Positions 25,049 to 33,782 of a stretch of 64,000 nt of DNA are shown here, piece by piece. The stretch is from Achromobacter anxifer (GTDB lineage Bacteria; Pseudomonadota; Gammaproteobacteria; Burkholderiales; Burkholderiaceae_B): NCBI RefSeq assembly GCF_903652925.1, contig NZ_CAHLAR010000012.1, positions 1 to 64,000 on the forward strand, read 5' to 3'. How positions within the stretch are numbered: the stretch's first letter is position 1; each line of letters opens with the position of its first letter. The position numbers were made by a program, and so were the translations under genes. The notes beneath the pieces are model-generated. The model was given only the letters and a program-made list of their open reading frames with translations, searched no databases and was not told where the DNA came from.

Positions 25049-25738
25049 ATGAAAGTACTCGTAATCGAAGACGAAAAAAAACTCGCCGAGTACTTGCGGC
25101 GAGCGCTGACCGAACACAATTACGTGGTCGATGTGGCCCACGACGGCGTCACCGGCCTGCACCTGGTGCGCGAAGGCCAATACGACCTCGTCCTGCTGGA
25201 CGTGATGCTGCCCGCCATGGACGGATTTTCCGTCCTCTCTGAAATCCGCAAGACCAGCCGCGTGCCGGTCCTGATGCTGACGGCGCGCGACAAGCTCGAA
25301 GACCGGGTCAAGGGCCTGCGCGACGGCGCGGACGACTATCTGGCCAAGCCCTTCGCCCTGTCGGAACTGCTGGCCCGCGTGCTGGCGTTGGGCCGCCGCA
25401 GCGGCCAGGGCCAGCCCGACAACATCGGCCAGAACGTGCTGCGCATCGAAGGCCTGGAACTGGACCTGCTGCGCAGGCGCGCCACCCGCGACGGCTTGCG
25501 GCTGGACCTGACGGCCAAGGAATTCACGCTGCTGGCGCTGCTGATGCGCAAGCAGGGCGAGGTCCTGTCGCGCCTGGAACTGGCCGAGCAGGTCTGGGAC
25601 ATCAATTTCAACAGCAACACGAACGTGGTCGAGGTCGCGATCCGCCGCCTGCGCGGGAAGGTCGACGAGCCTTTCGACAAGAAGCTGCTGCACACCGTGC
25701 GCGGCATGGGATACGTGCTGGAACTGCGGAGCGATTGA
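25049..25738 (+). CDS. CzcR-like OmpR-family response regulator
   Basis: A 229-residue regulator with receiver domain (acidic pocket EDE at 7-9, phospho-acceptor Asp51 in LVLLDVMLPAMDG, Thr in LMLTARD, Lys in LAKPFALSELLAR) and a C-terminal winged helix (LTAKEFTLLALLMRKQGEV, then VEVAIRRLRGKVD). It matches the heavy-metal regulators CzcR, CusR, CopR and IrlR. It shares a TGATG junction with the kinase gene. Expected target: the czc operon and the two DUF4148 genes. Confidence 0.92.
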   Translation: MKVLVIEDEKKLAEYLRRALTEHNYVVDVAHDGVTGLHLVREGQYDLVLLDVMLPAMDGFSVLSEIRKTSRVPVLMLTARDKLEDRVKGLRDGADDYLAKPFALSELLARVLALGRRSGQGQPDNIGQNVLRIEGLELDLLRRRATRDGLRLDLTAKEFTLLALLMRKQGEVLSRLELAEQVWDINFNSNTNVVEVAIRRLRGKVDEPFDKKLLHTVRGMGYVLELRSD

Positions 25739-27078
25739 TGCCCCCGGGCCGGCATCCCAAGTCGCTGCGCCGCTGGCTGTCGCGCTGGCTGGCGATACAG
25801 ACCTTCATCGCGCTGGGCCTGGTTTGCGCCGCGGTCTATTACGCGACCAATCTCAACCTGGCCAGCCGGCAGGAAGCGCTGCTGCAGCAGAAGGTGGAAG
25901 TCGTGCGCCATCTGGTGGAAGAGAACGCCGCCAGCCAGGACTCCACCCGCCTGCGCCACAAGCTGAGCGACTTCTTCTACGGCCGTCCCGACTTCTCGCT
26001 GGTGCTGGAGATCGACGGCGAGCGGGTCTATTACGGCAGCCCCATTGCCGGCGACGACGACACCGCGCACGAACGCCGCATCGCCTTTTCGCTGCCCCTG
26101 CCCGGCGCGCCGGGCGACGCCATGAACGCGGAGCTGGTGCTGGACATCTCATCCGACATCCGCCTGCGACGCGCCCTGGCCTGGACGCTGTTCGCCTGCG
26201 CGCTGGCGGGCGCGATCGTCGTGGCCGCGGTGGGCACGCTGCTGGTGCGCAGGGGCCTGGCCCCGCTGGATGCGCTGGGGCGGCAGGCGGCGCAGCTGTC
26301 CCCCGACCGCATCGGCGAAAGGCTGGACGAAAGCGGCCAGCCCACCGAGATCCGGCCGCTGGTGCGCCAGTTCAACGCCGTGCTGCAACGCCTGGAACGC
26401 GCCTACGTGCAGATGGAAGGATTCAACGCAGACGTCGCCCACGAGATGCGCACGCCGCTGGCCACGCTGATCGGCGAGACCGAGCTGGCGCTGAGCACCC
26501 GCCCGTCGCCGCAGGCGCTGCGCGAAACGCTGGGATCCAACCTGGAAGAGCTGCAGCGCATCTCCAGCATCGTCAACGACATGCTGTTCCTGTCGCAGGC
26601 CGACCGCGGCGCGCAGGCCAGGGGCGCCTGGCAGGCCAGCCTGGCCGGCATCGTCCAAGAAGTCACGCAGTACCACGAGGCCGAGGCGCTGGACGCGGGC
26701 GTGGAGATCGCCGTGGTCGGCGACGCGCCGGCCCAGGTCGACCGCACGCTGTTCCAGCGGGCCGTGTCGAACCTGGTCTCCAACGCGGTGCGCTATGCCG
26801 AGCCAGGCAGCGTGATCGAGGTCGAGATCGCACGTGGCGAGCCCGGCGAAGTCCTGCTGGCGGTGCGCAACGCCGGCGAACCCATACCGGAAGAACACCT
26901 GCCGCGGCTCTTCTACCGCTTCTACCGCAGCGACGCCGCGCGCGAGTTCGACGCCAACCACCATGGGCTGGGGCTGGCCATCGTCGCGGCCATCGCCCGC
27001 ATGCATGGCGGACGCAGCTTCGCCCGCTCGGCCAACCGGATCACGACGATAGGCTTCAGCATCGCGACCGGCGCCTGA
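25738..27078 (+). CDS. CzcS/CusS-like heavy-metal sensor histidine kinase
   Basis: A 446-residue inner-membrane kinase. Helices at about 17-38 and 142-165 flank a periplasmic sensor of about 100 residues; a HAMP linker, the H-box with His235 (DVAHEMRTPLATLIGE), N-box LVSNAVRYA, and G2 box HHGLGLAIV follow. The G1 region reads VRNAGEPIPEEHLPRLFYRFYR, the form usual in CusS relatives. The ATG overlaps the regulator stop by one base; a TTG three bases earlier is an alternative. It probably senses periplasmic Zn, Co, Cd or Cu and phosphorylates the adjacent regulator. Confidence 0.9.
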   Translation: MPPGRHPKSLRRWLSRWLAIQTFIALGLVCAAVYYATNLNLASRQEALLQQKVEVVRHLVEENAASQDSTRLRHKLSDFFYGRPDFSLVLEIDGERVYYGSPIAGDDDTAHERRIAFSLPLPGAPGDAMNAELVLDISSDIRLRRALAWTLFACALAGAIVVAAVGTLLVRRGLAPLDALGRQAAQLSPDRIGERLDESGQPTEIRPLVRQFNAVLQRLERAYVQMEGFNADVAHEMRTPLATLIGETELALSTRPSPQALRETLGSNLEELQRISSIVNDMLFLSQADRGAQARGAWQASLAGIVQEVTQYHEAEALDAGVEIAVVGDAPAQVDRTLFQRAVSNLVSNAVRYAEPGSVIEVEIARGEPGEVLLAVRNAGEPIPEEHLPRLFYRFYRSDAAREFDANHHGLGLAIVAAIARMHGGRSFARSANRITTIGFSIATGA

Positions 27079-27105
27079 GGCCGCGTGCGCGGCGCGGCGG
27101 CCACA

Positions 27106-27121
27106 TTACAGAAAGCTAATC
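27106..27121. promoter_or_regulatory. Second copy of the DUF4148/czc candidate operator
   Basis: TTACAGAAAGCTAATC matches TTACAAAATCGTAATC upstream of the first DUF4148 gene in 12 of 16 positions, with the outer TTACA.AA...TAATC conserved in place. It lies 156 bp before the second DUF4148 gene, directly after the sensor kinase. Confidence 0.45.
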
Positions 27122-27276
27122 TGCCTGTCCGGATTCTGTCCGTACCCCCTCCATAGAATCTTTCCATGCCCCTGACGAGCCCGTTGCGATAGCGGCTTGC
27201 AGGGCTTCGGCCTCGAGGAGACGAACCTGTCTTCTTCCGATTTTCACGAGCGCCGAAACTGTTTTATGGAGAAATC

Positions 27277-27750
27277 ATGAACCGTCTGTCCCTGTTGATT
27301 CTCGCCGTTTCCGTTGCCGTGGCAGCGCCGGCGGTCCAAGCCGAAACCAAGACCCGCGAACAGGTCAGGATCGAGCTCGAACAGGCGAAGAACGCCGGCC
27401 AGGTCACGTTCGGCGAACTAGACTATCCGCCGTCCATCGCGCCGTCCGCGTCCGGCAAGACGCGCGAGCAGGTCGCTGCCGAACTGCAGCGCGCCAAGGC
27501 CGCCGGCCTGGTCACCTACGGCGAGCAGGACTACCCGCCGCCGCAGCCGCGCGGCGCGTCGAAGACGCGCGCCGAAGTGCGCGCCGACCTGGCCTTGTGG
27601 AAGCGCTCGGGCATGGCGGCGCTCTATCGCGGATCGCAAGGACCGGACGTGTTCAGCCGCAAGTACCGCGAGCGCTACGCCGAATACGTGCGGATGCGCA
27701 CGGGCGCGGAGTACCAGCAGCAGCTGGAGATCGAGAACCGCAAGCAGTGA
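27277..27750 (+). CDS. Secreted DUF4148 protein with three repeats
   Basis: A 157-residue protein: signal peptide (MNRLSLLILAVSVAVAAPAV, then QAE), then two near-perfect repeats of about 38 residues, KTREQVRIELEQAKNAGQVT plus FGELDYPP and KTREQVAAELQRAKAAGLVT plus YGEQDYPP, and a third diverged copy KTRAEVRADLALWKRSGM. The C-terminal 45 residues are Tyr/Arg-rich. GGAG precedes the ATG. Function unknown; the position after czcRS and the shared upstream box suggest control by metal stress. Confidence 0.85.
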   Translation: MNRLSLLILAVSVAVAAPAVQAETKTREQVRIELEQAKNAGQVTFGELDYPPSIAPSASGKTREQVAAELQRAKAAGLVTYGEQDYPPPQPRGASKTRAEVRADLALWKRSGMAALYRGSQGPDVFSRKYRERYAEYVRMRTGAEYQQQLEIENRKQ

Positions 27751-27788
27751 TGGCGGCAGGCGCGCGGCATGGCGCCGCGCGCCGTCCC

Positions 27789-28760
27789 TCACATCGGCTT
27801 GAGATCGACCTCTTTGGCGATCTTGCCGAAGGTTTCCAGATCGTTCTTCACCCGCGCCGTGGTTTCGGCCGGCGTGGACACGCGCGGGATCATCGCCAGG
27901 TCCAGCAGGCGCTGCTTCATTTCAGGCTTGGCGAACTCGCGCGCCAGGGCCTGCTGGATCTTGTCGATGATGGCGTCCGGCGTGCCCTTGGGCGCGGCCA
28001 GGCCGAACCAGGCCACGGCCGAGAACCCCGGCAGGCCGGCTTCGGGCGCGGTGGGCACGTCCGGCAAGGCCGCCACGCGCTCCGGGTTGGTGACGAACAA
28101 GGGGCGCACCTTGCCCGCCTTGATGAAGGGCGTCTGCACGCCGGTGTTGTCCAGCACCGCGTCGATATGGCCGCCCAGCAGATCGTTCATGGCCGGGCTG
28201 CTGCCCTTGTAGGGCACGATGTTGACCTGCATGCCCGCGGCGCGGGCGAACATGAGCTGGGTCAGGTGCTGCTGCGTGCCCAGGCCGGCGTTGCCGAAGG
28301 TGATCTTGTTGGGATTCTTGCGGCCGTAGTCGATGAACTCCTGCAGGTTCTTGGCCGGGAACTCATTGTTCGTGACCACCACGAAAGGCAGGTCGACCAG
28401 CACCGTGATCTGCTTGAAGTCTTCCAGCGGCTTGTAGCGCAGCTTGTAGACGTAGGGGTTGACGGCCATGGTGCCGCTGGCGGTCAGCGCCAGCGTGTAG
28501 CCGTCCGGCTCGGCGCGCGCCACGTACTCGGTGCCCAGCACGCCGCCGGCGCCCGCCTTGGCCTCGACGATGGCCGGCTTGCCCAGCTCGGTCTGCAGGG
28601 CCTGCGCCGCGAAGCGCGCCAGCATGTCGGCGGACCCGCCGGTGGCGTACGGAAGAATGATCGTGATCGGCTTACTGGGATAGCTGTCCGCGGCCAGCGC
28701 GGGTGTGGCGATCCCGGCCGCCAGACAGGCAGCGGCCAGAGTTTTCAGGTACTTAACCAT
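27789..28760 (-). CDS. Bug-family tripartite tricarboxylate transporter receptor
   Basis: A 323-residue periplasmic receptor. Signal peptide MVKYLKTLAAACLAAGIATP-ALA; then SYPSKPITIILPYATGGSAD, the ligand loop EAKAGAGGVLGTEYV, ITFGNAGLGTQQHLTQLMF and VPYKGSSPAMNDLLGGHIDA. This is the standard Bug architecture. It is divergent from the LysR gene and from the hydantoinase operon behind it, so it may bind the substrate of that pathway. No membrane partners TctA/TctB are present. Confidence 0.92.
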   Translation of the reverse strand: MVKYLKTLAAACLAAGIATPALAADSYPSKPITIILPYATGGSADMLARFAAQALQTELGKPAIVEAKAGAGGVLGTEYVARAEPDGYTLALTASGTMAVNPYVYKLRYKPLEDFKQITVLVDLPFVVVTNNEFPAKNLQEFIDYGRKNPNKITFGNAGLGTQQHLTQLMFARAAGMQVNIVPYKGSSPAMNDLLGGHIDAVLDNTGVQTPFIKAGKVRPLFVTNPERVAALPDVPTAPEAGLPGFSAVAWFGLAAPKGTPDAIIDKIQQALAREFAKPEMKQRLLDLAMIPRVSTPAETTARVKNDLETFGKIAKEVDLKPM

Positions 28761-28890
28761 CTATGAGTTCCCCTCGTTGTGTAACGACTGCGCTTGCACC
28801 CGGGGAAGAGTAAGCGGTCCCGTGTTATATGGCTAATCAACAATTAAAATAGATCTTCATCACCAACGTTGATAACCAACCGGGACTGCG

Positions 28891-29835
28891 ATGCTGACCT
28901 CCATGGACCTGAACCTGCTGCGCATCTTCGACGCGGTCATGACCGAACGCAATGTGACGCGCGCGGCGTCCGCCCTGCACATGACCCAGCCCGCGGTCAG
29001 CAATGCCATCAACCGGCTGCGGCTGACGCTGAAGGATCCGCTGTTCGTGAAGATCCAGGGCGGCGTGCTGCCGACGCAGCGCGCCGAGCTGCTATGGCCG
29101 CCGATCCGCGACGCGCTGGCCCGTATCGCCGACACCCTGGAACGCAACGATTTCGATCCGGCGCGCTCCGAGGCCGTGTTCCGCATGGCCATGTCCGACT
29201 ATGTGGCGGACCAGGTGATCCGGCCGCTGTTCGTAGAGCAGCAGACGGTGGCGCCCAATGTCCGCATCCACCTGCATCCCTACTCGCTGGACAACGCCGG
29301 TGTGCTGCTGGAGAAGGGCGAGGTCGACATGGCGGCCGGCGTCTATTCGAATTTCGGCTCGTCCCTGCGCACCCTGCCGCTGGAAACGCTGACCTACGTC
29401 TGCGCCATGCGCAAGGGCCATCCGCTGCTGGCGCAGCCGCGCTTCACCCTGGACAGCTTCCTGCGCGCGCGGCACCTGATGGTCAGCCTGCTGGGCACGC
29501 CGACCCTGATCGACCATGAGCTCGCGCCCCATGGCTACAAGCGCAACGTGGTGCTCACCATCAACCAGTTCGCGCTGGCCCCGCGCCTGCTGGCCGAGAC
29601 CGACCTGATCTGCGTGGTGCCGCTGAACACCGTGCGCAACAGTCCCTACAGCCATCTGCTGGAAGCGGTCGTAGCGCCCTTCCCCTTCGCCCAACGCACC
29701 GTCAATCTGATCTGGCACGAGCGCTCGGACAATATCCCCGCGCACCGCTGGCTGCGGGAAGAGATCCTCAAGGTCTGCCAGGCGCAGGGGATGGTGTTCG
29801 ACCAGGCGCAGCCTGCGGAATCCCACCCTTACTGA
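28891..29835 (+). CDS. LysR-family transcriptional regulator
   Basis: A 314-residue LTTR: HTH in residues 5-65 (MDLNLLRIFDAVMTERNVTR, then AASALHMTQPAVSNAINRLR) and a periplasmic-binding-like effector domain resembling NodD/NahR-type regulators (FRMAMSDYVADQVIRPLF). It is divergent from a Bug receptor and 124 bp upstream of the hydantoinase operon in the same direction, so it probably controls one or both. A start at the next ATG (four codons on) is equally good. Confidence 0.9.
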   Translation: MLTSMDLNLLRIFDAVMTERNVTRAASALHMTQPAVSNAINRLRLTLKDPLFVKIQGGVLPTQRAELLWPPIRDALARIADTLERNDFDPARSEAVFRMAMSDYVADQVIRPLFVEQQTVAPNVRIHLHPYSLDNAGVLLEKGEVDMAAGVYSNFGSSLRTLPLETLTYVCAMRKGHPLLAQPRFTLDSFLRARHLMVSLLGTPTLIDHELAPHGYKRNVVLTINQFALAPRLLAETDLICVVPLNTVRNSPYSHLLEAVVAPFPFAQRTVNLIWHERSDNIPAHRWLREEILKVCQAQGMVFDQAQPAESHPY

Positions 29836-29837
29836 AC

Positions 29838-29903
29838 TATAATTCACCAAAATGATAATGCCTGATACCGATCATTGATTGGACCGAATGATGGGGCATC
29901 AAT
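29838..29903. promoter_or_regulatory. Candidate LysR-controlled promoter of the hyu operon
   Basis: The gap holds a consensus -10 hexamer TATAAT (29838-29843; no matching -35), an interrupted palindrome AATGAT-N14-ATCATT (29851-29876) and a near-palindrome AATGATG-GGG-CATCAAT (29887-29903). The repeated TGAT/ATCA half-sites fit an LTTR-type activation region; the assignment is positional. Confidence 0.35.
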
Positions 29904-29959
29904 AGGATTCTGGTCATCCCACTCCCGGCGCCTTGTGCGCCAGCATCCTGGAGACCAGC

Positions 29960-32035
29960 GTGACCCAGACCGCATCCGCCCCGGGCGCCCGCCGTTTTCG
30001 CGTCGGCTTCGACGTAGGCGGCACGTTCACCGATTTCACCCTGCTAGCCGAGCACACCGGTGAACTGCATTACTTCAAGGTGCCTTCGACACCGCACGAT
30101 CCATCCGAGGCCATCCAGTCCGGCTTGGCCCACCTGATCCGCGAACACGAAATCGCAGGCTCGGAACTGGCGCACGTGGGGCATGGCACCACCGTCGCCA
30201 CCAATATGGTGATCGAACGCAGGGGCTCGCGCTGCGCCCTGGTCACCACGCGCGGTTTTCGCGACGTGCTGGAGATCGGCCGGCAGACGCGCCCCCACCT
30301 GTACGACTACAACGTCACCAAGCCGCAGCCGCTGGCGCCGCGCGAATGGCGCTTCGAGATCACCGAGCGCATCGGCGCCGACGGCGCCGTGCTGCAGGCG
30401 CTGAACGAGGACGAGGTGGTGGCCGTGGCGCGCGAGCTGGCCGCGGCCGGCATCGAGTCAGTAGCCATCTGCTTCATGCACAGCTACCGCAACGATGCAC
30501 ACGAGCGCCGCACCCGCGACATCCTGGCCGAGCACCTGCCCAACGCCTACCTGAGCGTGTCCAGCGAGATCTTGCCGGAATTCCGCGAGTACGAGCGCAT
30601 GTCGACCACCGCGCTCAACGCCTACGTCGGCCCGCGCATGGCCGGGTACATGCGCAACCTGGTGAGCTCCGTGCGCGCCATGGGCGTGGCCGCCGAGCCG
30701 ACCACCGTGCACTCCAATGGCGGCCTGATGTCGGTGGATTCGGTGCTGACCGCGCCCGTGCGTACCTGCGTGTCCGGCCCTGCCGCCGGCGTGATCGGCG
30801 CGGCGGAACTGGGCCGCGTGGCGAACCTCCCCAACCTCATCACCTTCGACGTGGGCGGCACCAGCACCGACGTGTCGCTGGTGGCGGGACTGCGGCCGCT
30901 GTTCACTTCCAGCCGCCTGGTGGCCGACTATCCGGTCAAGACCCAGATGGTGGACGTGCACGTCATCGGCGCGGGCGGCGGCAGCATCGCCCGCATCGAC
31001 GACGCGGGCGCCCTGAAGGTCGGCCCGCAAAGCGCGGGTGCGGTGCCCGGTCCCATCGCCTACAACCGCGGCGGCCAGGTCGTGACCATCACCGACGCGC
31101 ACGTGGTGCTGGGGCGCCTGAATCCGGTGGCTTTGCTGGAAGGCCGCATGGCCGTCCATGCCCGCCAGGCGCGCGAAGCGCTGGAGGCGCAGATCGCCCG
31201 CCCGCTGGGGCTGAGCGTGGAGGAAGCGGCCTACGGCATCCTGCGCATCGCCAACTCCAACATGGCGCGCGCGGTGCGCGCGGTCTCGACCGAGCGCGGC
31301 CACGACATCCGCAAGTTCGCCCTGTGCGCCTTCGGCGGCGCGGGCGGCCTGCACGCCGCGGAACTGGCGCGGGACTGCGGCATCGGCACCCTGCTGATTC
31401 CGCAGGAGCCCGGCACCATGTGCGCGCGCGGCATCCTGCTGTCCGATATCTCCATGGACTTCGTACAGACGCTGATGGCCTACGGCACCGCCGACGGCTG
31501 GGCCGCCGTGCGGCAGGCGCTGGACGCGCTGGCCGGCAAGGCGCGCGCCTGGCTGTCCAGCGAAGGCGTGGACGACGCGCAGCAGCGCCTGTCCGCCGTC
31601 ATCGACGCCCGCTACCAGGGCCAGAACTTCGAGATCGCGGTGCCGCTGGACGGCATGCGGCTGATGCCGCTGGAGGAATTCATCGCGGCCTTCAGCGCGG
31701 CACACGTGCGCGAGTATGGCTACGACGCGGCCGGCCGCCAGGTCGAGATCGTCAACTGCCGGGTCCGCGCCACCGGCCTGGTGCCGCGCGCGCCGCTGGC
31801 CCGCGTGGCAGGCGGCGCCAGCCTGGCCGGCGCCTTGAAGGAACGCCGCCAGGTCTATTTCGAGGGAGCGGGATGGGTCGACACGCCCATCCTGCGCCGC
31901 GCCCTGCTGCCGGTGGATGCGCCGGTGGACGGGCCGGCCGTGATCGAGGAAATGAGCTCGACCACCGTCGTGCTGCCGGGCCAGCAGGCGCGCGCCGACG
32001 AATACGGCAACCTCATCGTCAACCTCAATCCCTAA
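29960..32035 (+). CDS. Hydantoinase/oxoprolinase A subunit (HyuA-like)
   Basis: A 691-residue ATP-dependent amidohydrolase subunit of the ASKHA-type HyuA family. FRVGFDVGGTFTDFTLL is the N-terminal phosphate-binding motif, LAHVGHGTTVATNMVIERRG the second, and LITFDVGGTSTDVSLV and FALCAFGGAGGLHAAELA lie in the core. Relatives open N-methylhydantoin, 5-oxoproline or carboxylate acetone/acetophenone. GTG with GGAG six bases upstream is chosen as start over an upstream TTG. It heads a six-gene operon; the B subunit follows after 10 bp. Confidence 0.92.
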   Translation: MTQTASAPGARRFRVGFDVGGTFTDFTLLAEHTGELHYFKVPSTPHDPSEAIQSGLAHLIREHEIAGSELAHVGHGTTVATNMVIERRGSRCALVTTRGFRDVLEIGRQTRPHLYDYNVTKPQPLAPREWRFEITERIGADGAVLQALNEDEVVAVARELAAAGIESVAICFMHSYRNDAHERRTRDILAEHLPNAYLSVSSEILPEFREYERMSTTALNAYVGPRMAGYMRNLVSSVRAMGVAAEPTTVHSNGGLMSVDSVLTAPVRTCVSGPAAGVIGAAELGRVANLPNLITFDVGGTSTDVSLVAGLRPLFTSSRLVADYPVKTQMVDVHVIGAGGGSIARIDDAGALKVGPQSAGAVPGPIAYNRGGQVVTITDAHVVLGRLNPVALLEGRMAVHARQAREALEAQIARPLGLSVEEAAYGILRIANSNMARAVRAVSTERGHDIRKFALCAFGGAGGLHAAELARDCGIGTLLIPQEPGTMCARGILLSDISMDFVQTLMAYGTADGWAAVRQALDALAGKARAWLSSEGVDDAQQRLSAVIDARYQGQNFEIAVPLDGMRLMPLEEFIAAFSAAHVREYGYDAAGRQVEIVNCRVRATGLVPRAPLARVAGGASLAGALKERRQVYFEGAGWVDTPILRRALLPVDAPVDGPAVIEEMSSTTVVLPGQQARADEYGNLIVNLNP

Positions 32036-32045
32036 GGCGCCCCCC

Positions 32046-33782
32046 ATGACCACCTCATCGATTTCCGCCGCCGGCACGGACACCTTCGACCCCATAGAAA
32101 TGGAGGTCTTCAGCAACCGCCTGCTGTCCATCACCGAGGAAATGGGCAACACCCTGATCCGCTCGTCCTTTTCCACCAACATCAAGGAGCGCAAGGACTG
32201 CTCCGTGGCGCTGTTCGACGCGGCCGGCCGCCTGGTGGCGCAGGCCGCCCACGTGCCGGTGCACCTGGGCTCGCTGTCCGGCGGCATCGACGCCGTGCTG
32301 CGGCGCTATGGCGCGGCCGGCGTGCGGCCGGGCGACGCCTTCCTGTGCAACGACGCCTATCTGGCGGGTGGCACCCACGCGCCCGACATCACGGTCATCA
32401 CGCCCATCTTCCACGATGGCGTGCTGCGCTTTTTCGCCGCCAACATCGGCCACCATACCGACGTGGGCGGCGCCGTCCCCGGCTCGACCTCGCACCACCT
32501 GAAGACCGTCTGGGAGGAAGGCATACGCCTGCCCGCCATGCGCATCGTGCGCGAAGGCGAGCTGGACCTGGACCTGCTGGAAATGATCGCGCACAACACC
32601 CGCGAACCCGACAACCGGATGCACGACATCCGCGCCCAGATCGCCACCAACGACAAGGGCGCGAAGCTGATGCTGGACCTGGTGCAGCAATCCGGACTGC
32701 AGACCGTGCTGTCCGCCATCGACAGCATCATGCTGTACACGGAGCGGCGCCTGCGCAACCGCATCGCGCAATTGCCCGAGGGCACCTATTCCTTCACCGA
32801 GCGCATGGACGACGACGGCATGGGCGGCGACCCGGTCACCATCCAGGCCAATGTGCACGCGCGCGACGGCCAGCTCTATGTGGACTTCACCGGCACCGGC
32901 AAGCAGGCGCGCGGCGCCTTCAACCTGCCCGCCAGCGCCCTCAACGCCAGCGTCTACTTCGCCGTGAAGGCCATGCTCGATCCCGAGCTCATGCCCAACA
33001 ACGGCCTGTTCCAGCCCATCACCATCACCGCCCCCGAAGGCACCATCACCAACCCGCGCTTTCCGGCGGCGGTGGGCGCGCGCGTGACCACCGCGCAGCG
33101 CGTGGCCGGCACGGTCATCGGCGCCCTGGGCCAGCTGCTTCCGCCCGACCGCGCCATGGCCTCGTGCAACGACGTCATGCCCTCGATGCTGTTCTCCGTG
33201 CCCATGCAGGACGGCAAGGGCACCTTCGTCTATCTGGAAACCCTGGGCGGCGGCGCGGGCGGACGCGCTCAGGGCGACGGCATGGACGGCATCCAGGTGC
33301 ACGTGACCAATACCTCCAACCTGCCCGCCGAGGCGCTGGAGATCGAATACCCGCTGCTGGTCGAGGAATACGCGCTGGTCAACGACAGCGGCGGCGCCGG
33401 CCGCCACCGCGGCGGCATGGGCATCGCCCGCCAGATCCGCTCGCTGCACGAGCAACTGATCTGCACCATCCGCTGCGACGCGGCGCTGTTCGGCGCCGCC
33501 GGCCTGAACGGCGGATTGCCGGGAGGCACCTCGCGCGTGGTGCAGAACCCGGGCCGCGCGGACGAGCAGCGCCTGCCCAACAAGATCGCCGGACATGCCC
33601 TGGCCAGCGGCCAGTCGGTGCGCCTGGAAACGCCTGGAGGCGGCGGCTACGGCGCGCCGGCCGAGCGCGGCGCGGCCGCCATCCGCAACGACGTACTGGG
33701 CGGCAAGGTCAGCCGCGCCGCGGCCGAGCGCGACTATGGCGCCGAACGCGTGGCGCGGGCGTTGCAGGGAGACGCGGCATGA
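32046..33782 (+). CDS. Hydantoinase/oxoprolinase B subunit (HyuB-like)
   Basis: A 578-residue HyuB-family subunit: DPIEMEVFSNRLLSITEEMG at the start, the RSSFSTNIKERKDCSVALFD segment, HLGSLSGG, and the metal-ligand-like DAFLCNDAYLAGGTHAPDIT and NIGHHTDVGG motifs. The C-terminus ends with the Gly-rich LETPGGGGYGAP. It forms the catalytic complex with the A subunit. Its stop overlaps the start of the TPP enzyme gene (ATGA). Confidence 0.92.
   Translation: MTTSSISAAGTDTFDPIEMEVFSNRLLSITEEMGNTLIRSSFSTNIKERKDCSVALFDAAGRLVAQAAHVPVHLGSLSGGIDAVLRRYGAAGVRPGDAFLCNDAYLAGGTHAPDITVITPIFHDGVLRFFAANIGHHTDVGGAVPGSTSHHLKTVWEEGIRLPAMRIVREGELDLDLLEMIAHNTREPDNRMHDIRAQIATNDKGAKLMLDLVQQSGLQTVLSAIDSIMLYTERRLRNRIAQLPEGTYSFTERMDDDGMGGDPVTIQANVHARDGQLYVDFTGTGKQARGAFNLPASALNASVYFAVKAMLDPELMPNNGLFQPITITAPEGTITNPRFPAAVGARVTTAQRVAGTVIGALGQLLPPDRAMASCNDVMPSMLFSVPMQDGKGTFVYLETLGGGAGGRAQGDGMDGIQVHVTNTSNLPAEALEIEYPLLVEEYALVNDSGGAGRHRGGMGIARQIRSLHEQLICTIRCDAALFGAAGLNGGLPGGTSRVVQNPGRADEQRLPNKIAGHALASGQSVRLETPGGGGYGAPAERGAAAIRNDVLGGKVSRAAAERDYGAERVARALQGDAA

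Noticed and set aside
25738-27078. Sensor kinase G1 box without the usual DxGxG
   Set aside because: CusS-type kinases typically show N-x-G-x-x-I here; the remaining boxes are intact, so it is not evidence of inactivity.
29092-29850. 252-residue minus-strand frame opposite the LysR gene
   Set aside because: Antisense shadow without motifs; the plus strand encodes a full LysR protein.
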